A stretch of 5,831 nt of DNA, from the NCBI GenBank assembly GCA_016200125.1, contig JACQFK010000181.1, forward strand, positions 1 through 5,831, written 5' to 3'. The notes beneath the pieces are model-generated. The model saw nothing but the letters and a program-made list of their open reading frames with translations, was not told the DNA's origin and did not search any database. Position 1 is the first letter of the stretch; every line of letters starts with the position of its first letter. Positions 1 to 4,175 of the stretch are shown here, one piece after another. The stretch is from Planctomycetota bacterium. GTDB taxonomy: Bacteria; Planctomycetota; MHYJ01; JACPRB01. Made by a program: the position numbers and the translations under genes.

Positions 1-875
1 ACAACCGGCAGATGCGCTGGATGGAGGATGACGGCCATGTCTCGGTGTTCCGCCTGCCGTCGAACAACTCGAACGGCAACAGCTTCGACTTCCAGGGCCG
101 CCAGCTCTCCTGCGAGCACCTGACCCGGCGCGTCGTGCGCTATGAGAACGACGGTTCGGTGACGGTCATCGCGGACGCCTACAACGGCAAGAGGCTCAAC
201 TCGCCCAACGACATCGTCCCCCATCCGGACGGGAGCTACTGGTTCACCGATCCCCCCTACGGCGGTCAGCTCTATGAGGGCGCGCCGGACGCGGCCGGGG
301 GGCCGAGCAACAAGGCGGGCCGGCTCAAGAACCGCCTCGGCCAGGCGGCGGAGATCGGCGGCCTGAAGCGGGAGCTACCCACCAACGTGTACCGCGTCGA
401 TCCGAGCGGAAAGGTCGACCTGGTCGTCAGCGAAGATCAGGTTCCCGATCCCAACGGGCTCACGTTCTCCCCGGACTACAAGAAGCTCTACGTGGCCAGC
501 ACGGGCAAGGGTCCGGGCGACTCCGGACCGGGCGGCAAGGGCGACATGCACGTCTTCGACGTCGGCGACGACAACAAGCTGTCCAACGGGAAGCTCTTCA
601 GCAATTTCATGATCGACGGGGTGAAGTGCGGGCCGGACGGCGTCCGCTGCGACGTCGACGGAAATGTCTGGGTCTCGAGCAATGCCGGGCGCAACGTCGG
701 CTACAGCGGCGTGACCGTGTGGACGCCGCAGGGCCAGCTGATCGGGCGCATCCGTCTCCCCGAGGTCTGCGGCAACGTCTGCTTCGGCGGTCCGAAGCGC
801 AACCGGCTCTTCATGGCGGCGAGCCAGTCCCTCTACGCGGTCTATCTCGCGACTCAAGGCGCGGCGCCCGGGTAG
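1..875 (+). CDS. SMP-30/gluconolactonase-family beta-propeller protein, 5' partial
   Basis: The reading frame is open from base 3, before the first ATG at base 12, so the true start lies left of the window. Family members of this type hydrolyse sugar lactones or related esters using one divalent metal in a six-bladed propeller. Counting from the ATG at 12, visible family motifs are NGNSFDFQGR (21-30) followed by CEH (34-36), LNSPND (62-67) before WFTDPPYG (77-84), DPNGLTFSPD (146-155) and GPDGVRCDVDGNVW (207-220). By comparison with human SMP30, N148 and D209 fit the metal ligands and N66 the substrate-side Asn; the N-terminal Glu ligand would be outside the window. A Gly/Lys-rich loop lies at 164-178. 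The C-terminus is intact. The gene is probably cotranscribed with the peptidase 14 bases downstream. Family assignment is firm. The substrate is unknown, and the usual label gluconolactonase should not be taken as proven. Confidence 0.9.
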   Translation, partial: NRQMRWMEDDGHVSVFRLPSNNSNGNSFDFQGRQLSCEHLTRRVVRYENDGSVTVIADAYNGKRLNSPNDIVPHPDGSYWFTDPPYGGQLYEGAPDAAGGPSNKAGRLKNRLGQAAEIGGLKRELPTNVYRVDPSGKVDLVVSEDQVPDPNGLTFSPDYKKLYVASTGKGPGDSGPGGKGDMHVFDVGDDNKLSNGKLFSNFMIDGVKCGPDGVRCDVDGNVWVSSNAGRNVGYSGVTVWTPQGQLIGRIRLPEVCGNVCFGGPKRNRLFMAASQSLYAVYLATQGAAPG

Positions 876-887
876 AGGGGGGAGAAG
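876..887 (+). promoter_or_regulatory. Ribosome binding site fixing the peptidase start at 890
   Basis: A purine-only run, AGGGGGGAGAAG, lies just after the stop codon of the SMP-30 gene (873-875) and just before ATG 890. The GGGGAG core ends 5 bases before the ATG. The peptidase frame stays open upstream to an ATG at 626, but that start would overlap the SMP-30 gene by 250 bases and put an Arg-rich, low-complexity stretch before the hydrophobic leader. The site therefore supports 890. Confidence 0.75.
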
Positions 888-889
888 CC

Positions 890-1669
890 ATGCAGCAGCG
901 TGTCATCGTTCTCTGCCTCCTGGCGCTTTGCCCGCTGTCCGCAGCGGGACGGGAGCAGGAGGCCGGCGCGGCCCGGAAGAAGATCATCTTCGCGGACGGC
1001 GGCTGGGGAAGCGCGAAGGACGCCCTTCCGCTGATGAAGTACTTCATCTCGCTCACGGGGAAGCCGAACCCCAAGGTCTGCCTGTTGCCCACCGCCTCGG
1101 GCGACTCGGCCGAGTCCATCGTCAACTTCTACGACATCATGAATCAGCTCGACTGCCGGCCCCGGCACCTGCGCCTCTTCCAGCCCTCGAAGGTCGCCGG
1201 CTTCGAGGAGGTCCTGATGGACATGGATGCCATCTACGTGGGCGGCGGTAATACCCTCAACATGCTCGCGATCTGGAAGGAGCAGGGCATCGACCTGGTC
1301 CTGCGCAAGGCCTGGGAGAAGGGGATCGTCCTGGGCGGCGGCAGCGCGGGGGCGATCTGCTGGTTCAAGCAGGGCTGCACCGACTCCCGTCCCGGAAAGC
1401 TGACGGCCCTGGACTGCCTCGGCTGGCTGCCGGGCAGCGCCTGCCCCCATTTCAACCTGGAAAAGCGGCGCACGGCCTATTCGGAGATGGTCCTGTCCGG
1501 AGCCTTCCTCGACGGCATCGCGATCGACGAAGGCGCCGGAGTCCTGTTCGAGGGCGAGAAGATCACCCGGGTCGTGAGCTCGCTTCCCAAAGCGAAGGCT
1601 TATGCCGTCAAAAGGCAGGAAGGCAAGGTCGAGTGGACTCCGCTCGAAACCGAATTCCTCGGCAAGTAG
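890..1669 (+). CDS. Exported peptidase E/cyanophycinase-like serine peptidase (family S51)
   Basis: This 259-residue protein has an alpha/beta core of the S51 type, a family of Ser peptidases that cleave Asp-X dipeptides (PepE) or cyanophycin. Residues 1-20 form a short Sec leader: one Arg at position 4, a hydrophobic core VIVLCLLALC, and possible cleavage near SAAG. LALC is a poor lipobox, so I do not call a lipoprotein. The mature part shows the Rossmann-like start KKIIFADGGWG (30-40), VCLLPTASGD (63-72), YVGGGNTLNML (116-126), and the nucleophile elbow LGGGSAGA with S152. CPHFNLEKRR (185-194) carries the probable catalytic His187, 35 residues after the Ser; Salmonella PepE has Ser120 and His157. 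The third triad member is not certain; D213, E214 and E221 are candidates. Length is slightly over PepE (about 230) because of the leader. It sits 14 bases after the SMP-30 gene. The family is clear; whether it is a dipeptidase, a cyanophycinase-like enzyme or another type is open. Confidence 0.87.
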   Translation: MQQRVIVLCLLALCPLSAAGREQEAGAARKKIIFADGGWGSAKDALPLMKYFISLTGKPNPKVCLLPTASGDSAESIVNFYDIMNQLDCRPRHLRLFQPSKVAGFEEVLMDMDAIYVGGGNTLNMLAIWKEQGIDLVLRKAWEKGIVLGGGSAGAICWFKQGCTDSRPGKLTALDCLGWLPGSACPHFNLEKRRTAYSEMVLSGAFLDGIAIDEGAGVLFEGEKITRVVSSLPKAKAYAVKRQEGKVEWTPLETEFLGK

Positions 1670-1706
1670 CCTTTGGGCCCCGATCCGCTATAGGCTAGGT
1701 CAAATC

Positions 1707-1713
1707 AGGAGAG
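1707..1713 (+). promoter_or_regulatory. Ribosome binding site of the glycoside hydrolase gene
   Basis: AGGAGAG lies with its AGGAG core ending 5 bases before ATG 1717. An in-frame TAG at 1696-1698 stops the frame just upstream with no other start codon between, so ATG 1717 is the only reasonable start. The 47-base gap (1670-1716) holds no convincing terminator hairpin. Confidence 0.75.
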
Positions 1714-1716
1714 CGC

Positions 1717-3315
1717 ATGAGCCCGCTCACGATCTTTCTGCTCTTCGCCGCCGCCCCGCAGGACGTCGAAAGCCCCTGGGGCGTCGCGCCGTCGCACTCG
1801 GCGTCCTGGGGCGTCGGGTCATGGTCGAAGGAATTCGCCGACATCGGCATCCACTGGATGCGCGGGTTCCACCAGGGGGAGATGGACCGCGTGCTGCCGA
1901 TCATCGAGAAGAACGGCTTCCAGGTCGCCGGCATCCTGTCGTGGAGCCCGAAGGGCGTAAAGCATACGTTTCCGTCCAACGCCCTCCCCGAGTGGAAGGA
2001 CTATGTGACCGGCATCATCACGAAGACCAAGGGCAAAGTGCGCTATTGGGAGGTCTGGAACGAGCCGCCGAACTTCAGCGAGAGCAAGTCGCCGGCGGAG
2101 TACGCCAAGATCGTCGTCGCCGCCTATGAAGCGGCCAAGGAGGCGGATCCGACCGTCAAGATCGGGCTCGCCGCCCAGAGCGTGAACCTGAACTTCCTCG
2201 CCCAGGCGCTCGACGCGGGCGCGGCCGGACACTTCGACTATGTCACGGTCCATCCCTACGAGATCATGGACATGGTCGCGCAGGGCTGGGAGCCGCAGTT
2301 CCTGAGCATCGTCCCCACGATCCGCAAGCTGCTCGCGGACAAGAGCCCGACGAAGAAGGACGTCCCGGTCTGGTTCACCGAGGTGGGCCAGCCCGTCGAG
2401 AAAGGCGTCACTCAGGAGATGCAGTCGGACACGGTCATCAAGGCCTACGTCCTGGGCCTCGCGCAGGGCGTGCTTCGCATCCACTGGTTCGAGGGCATCG
2501 ACGGCGACTCGGGCCCCTTCGGGCTCATCGCCGGCAACAGCGGCTCCGCGCCCAGGCGCCTCTCCTACACCGCCTTGACCCAGCTCATCAAGGCGCTCGG
2601 GCAGACGCCCCGCCGCGTCGGCTGGCTCCTGCTCGACGGCAAGCACTACGGCTTCGTGTTCGACGGCGCCGAGGGCCCCGTCCTCGCGGCCTGGGCCGGC
2701 CCCGGCGTGACCGCCAAGGTCGCGCTCGGCGCCAAGGTCCGCGTCGTCCAGCCGCGCAGCGGCGAGACCTCGGAATCGGAGAGCGTCGAGCTGACGAACT
2801 CCCCGCTCCTGATCCTCGGCGCGCCGCCCAAGCTCGTGGCGGAGGCGAAGGCCAACGTCGGGAAGCCCATTCCCTGGGGCGGCGACTTCAGCGGCGCGGC
2901 ATCGGTGAGCTGGGACGCGGCGACCGGCGCTCACGGCCTCCATCCGGTCGGACGTGCGAAGACGATCGCGATCGACGGCAAGGACGCGCGCGACATCAGC
3001 AGCGCCGTGGGCCAGGGCTTCACGGTCGACCCCAACTTCCTCTCCTACACGGCGACGCCGATCAAGATCACCGCGGTCCTGAGGCGCAACGGCGAAAAGG
3101 GCGCCGGCTTCAACATGAGGTACGAGTCGTCGTCCGGACACAAGGGGACGGGAGGCTGGTACACGATCCCCGCCGGGACGGAGTGGACGACCAAGACCTG
3201 GACGATCAAGGATCCGCAGTTCGTGGGGAAGTGGGGCGTCCACTTCTCCTTCGATTCCGATTCGACCCAGAACAGCGACTACAGCCTGCTCAGCGTCACC
3301 GTGTCCAAGGAGTAG
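1717..3315 (+). CDS. Exported clan GH-A-type glycoside hydrolase (GH5/GH39-like) with C-terminal beta-domains
   Basis: The 532-residue product starts with a short hydrophobic leader, LTIFLLFAAA (4-13). It has no Lys or Arg before the core, so the leader is atypical; the start itself is well fixed. Residues about 20-300 look like a (beta/alpha)8 barrel of clan GH-A, which cleaves beta-glycosidic bonds with retention: WGVAPSHSASWG near the first strand, HWMRGF (46-51), YWEVWNEPPNF (110-120) with acid/base E116, YVTVHPYE (175-182), VWFTEVGQP (218-226) with nucleophile E222, and IHWFEGIDGDSGPFGL (255-270) at the last strand. The 106 residues between the two Glu fit the clan. Residues about 300-370 resemble the small beta-domain often found after such barrels. 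Residues about 380-530 are a further beta-rich region, perhaps a carbohydrate-binding or galactose-binding-like fold; that is a guess. The SGNH gene follows after 4 bases. The exact GH family and substrate cannot be read from sequence alone. Confidence 0.82.
   Translation: MSPLTIFLLFAAAPQDVESPWGVAPSHSASWGVGSWSKEFADIGIHWMRGFHQGEMDRVLPIIEKNGFQVAGILSWSPKGVKHTFPSNALPEWKDYVTGIITKTKGKVRYWEVWNEPPNFSESKSPAEYAKIVVAAYEAAKEADPTVKIGLAAQSVNLNFLAQALDAGAAGHFDYVTVHPYEIMDMVAQGWEPQFLSIVPTIRKLLADKSPTKKDVPVWFTEVGQPVEKGVTQEMQSDTVIKAYVLGLAQGVLRIHWFEGIDGDSGPFGLIAGNSGSAPRRLSYTALTQLIKALGQTPRRVGWLLLDGKHYGFVFDGAEGPVLAAWAGPGVTAKVALGAKVRVVQPRSGETSESESVELTNSPLLILGAPPKLVAEAKANVGKPIPWGGDFSGAASVSWDAATGAHGLHPVGRAKTIAIDGKDARDISSAVGQGFTVDPNFLSYTATPIKITAVLRRNGEKGAGFNMRYESSSGHKGTGGWYTIPAGTEWTTKTWTIKDPQFVGKWGVHFSFDSDSTQNSDYSLLSVTVSKE
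3307..3312 (+). promoter_or_regulatory. Ribosome binding site of the SGNH gene, inside the end of the glycosidase gene
   Basis: AAGGAG encodes the last two residues (Lys-Glu) of the glycosidase and is followed at once by its TAG stop. It lies 7 bases before ATG 3320. With a 4-base intergenic gap, this is the arrangement expected for translational coupling of the two genes. Confidence 0.8.
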
Positions 3316-3319
3316 CGAG

Positions 3320-4171
3320 ATGAGAACCCTTGCCCTGCTGGTCCTGGTTCTCGCTCGACTCAACGGAGAGGCGCAGGACGCTGCGGCGCCGCCCAAGGGC
3401 CAGCGCGTCCTCTCGGCCGGCCACAGTTTCCACGTCTTCGTCCCCGGAATCCTGCGCGAGGTGGCCCAGGGCGCGCAGATCAAGGATCACGTGCAGGTGG
3501 ACGTTCAAGGCATCGGCGGCTCGCGGGTCATCCAGCACTGGGACCTGCCCGACGAGAAGAACAAGGCCAAGGCCGCGCTCAAGACCGGAAAGGTCGACGT
3601 CTTTACGCTCTCGCCCATCTTCCTGCCCGACGAGGGCATCGGCAACTTCGTCCAGCTTGCCCTGGAGCACAATCCGGAGATCCGCCTCACCGTCCAGGAG
3701 TTCTGGCTGCCCTACGACACCCTGGATCCCGCCCAGATGAAGAACGACAAAGTCGATCGGAACGCCATGAGCGCCGAGGAACTGCGCAGGCGGCACGAGC
3801 CCTATTTCAAGAGCATGGACGATCACGTCCGCGAGCTGAATACGAAGCACGGCAAGTCGGTCGTCTACGTCGTGCCGACCGGACAGGCGGTGCTCGCCCT
3901 GCGGGAGAAGGTGATCGCCGGGCAGGCGCCGGGAGTGAAGACCCAGGGCGAGCTGTTCACGGACGGGATCGGCCACGTCCGCGCCCCGATCCAGCTCCTG
4001 AACGGCTACTGCCACTACGCGGTGATCTACCGGAAGAGTCCGGTAGGCCTGCCGGTGCCGGGCGTCCTGGCCAAGGCGAAGCTCGAGGACGAGGAGAAGG
4101 TCAACCGCCTCCTCCAGGAGCTGGCCTGGGACGCGGTGACGAAGCACCCGCTCAGCGGCGTCAAGCCCTGA
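3320..4171 (+). CDS. SGNH/GDSL-like hydrolase, secreted (putative esterase)
   Basis: This 283-residue protein has a clear Sec leader: MR, then LALLVLVLARL, with likely cleavage after GEA (18) or Q19. RVLSAGHSFHVFVPGIL (29-45) matches block I of SGNH hydrolases, with S36 as the expected nucleophile. VQGIGGSRV (62-70) fits block II with an oxyanion Gly. VDVFTLSPI (92-100) takes the place of block III, but the usual Asn is not seen. TDGIGHV (214-220) resembles block V, with D215 and H219 separated by three residues rather than the usual two. LLNGYCHYAVIYRKSPVGLP (227-246) is the C-terminal helix region seen in uncharacterised relatives. The family includes esterases, acetyl-xylan and rhamnogalacturonan deacetylases and lipases. 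Tight coupling to the glycosidase suggests removal of acyl groups from a glycan, which is inference. Because two motifs deviate, activity is not certain. It ends tail-to-tail against the HEAT gene. Confidence 0.72.
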   Translation: MRTLALLVLVLARLNGEAQDAAAPPKGQRVLSAGHSFHVFVPGILREVAQGAQIKDHVQVDVQGIGGSRVIQHWDLPDEKNKAKAALKTGKVDVFTLSPIFLPDEGIGNFVQLALEHNPEIRLTVQEFWLPYDTLDPAQMKNDKVDRNAMSAEELRRRHEPYFKSMDDHVRELNTKHGKSVVYVVPTGQAVLALREKVIAGQAPGVKTQGELFTDGIGHVRAPIQLLNGYCHYAVIYRKSPVGLPVPGVLAKAKLEDEEKVNRLLQELAWDAVTKHPLSGVKP

Positions 4172-4175
4172 TCAG
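4168..4175. other. Abutting convergent stop codons in a palindrome (CTGATCAG)
   Basis: The TGA of the SGNH gene (4169-4171) is followed directly by the complement of the TGA of the HEAT gene (4172-4174). Together they make TGATCA, the centre of the 8-base palindrome CTGATCAG. There is no intergenic base at all, so any terminator for either gene must lie inside the other gene's coding sequence. The nearest fold I see is a weak 4-base stem, GGCC-CTC-GGCC at 4178-4188, with no T-run. Confidence 0.9.

Noticed and set aside
626..889. Upstream extension of the S51 peptidase to ATG 626
   Set aside because: It would overlap the SMP-30 gene by 250 bases and add an Arg-rich stretch before the signal peptide. 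ATG 890 has a strong ribosome binding site and gives a proper leader.
954..1000. Lipoprotein reading of the peptidase leader (LALC)
   Set aside because: The residue before Cys is Leu, not Gly, Ala or Ser, and Pro follows the Cys. A type I cleavage near SAAG is more likely.
1671..1684. GGGCCC-containing stretch after the peptidase stop as a terminator
   Set aside because: The short self-complementary GGGCCC has no loop and no T-run follows, so it does not form a convincing intrinsic terminator.
1689..1694. TATAGG as a possible -10 promoter element in the 47-base gap
   Set aside because: It matches TATAAT at only four positions and there is no plausible -35 at 16-18 bases upstream. A promoter here is possible but not supported.
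1819..3483. A 554-residue open frame on the - strand opposite the glycosidase gene
   Set aside because: Its product is rich in Arg, Asp, Gly and Leu with no recognisable motif, and it lies antisense to a gene with clear GH-A catalytic motifs. Long antisense frames are common in DNA with G/C-rich third positions.
3296..4147. A 283-residue - strand open frame opposite the SGNH gene
   Set aside because: It is a shadow frame rich in Leu, Asp, Val and Arg with no family motif, and the + strand gene there has a signal peptide and SGNH blocks.
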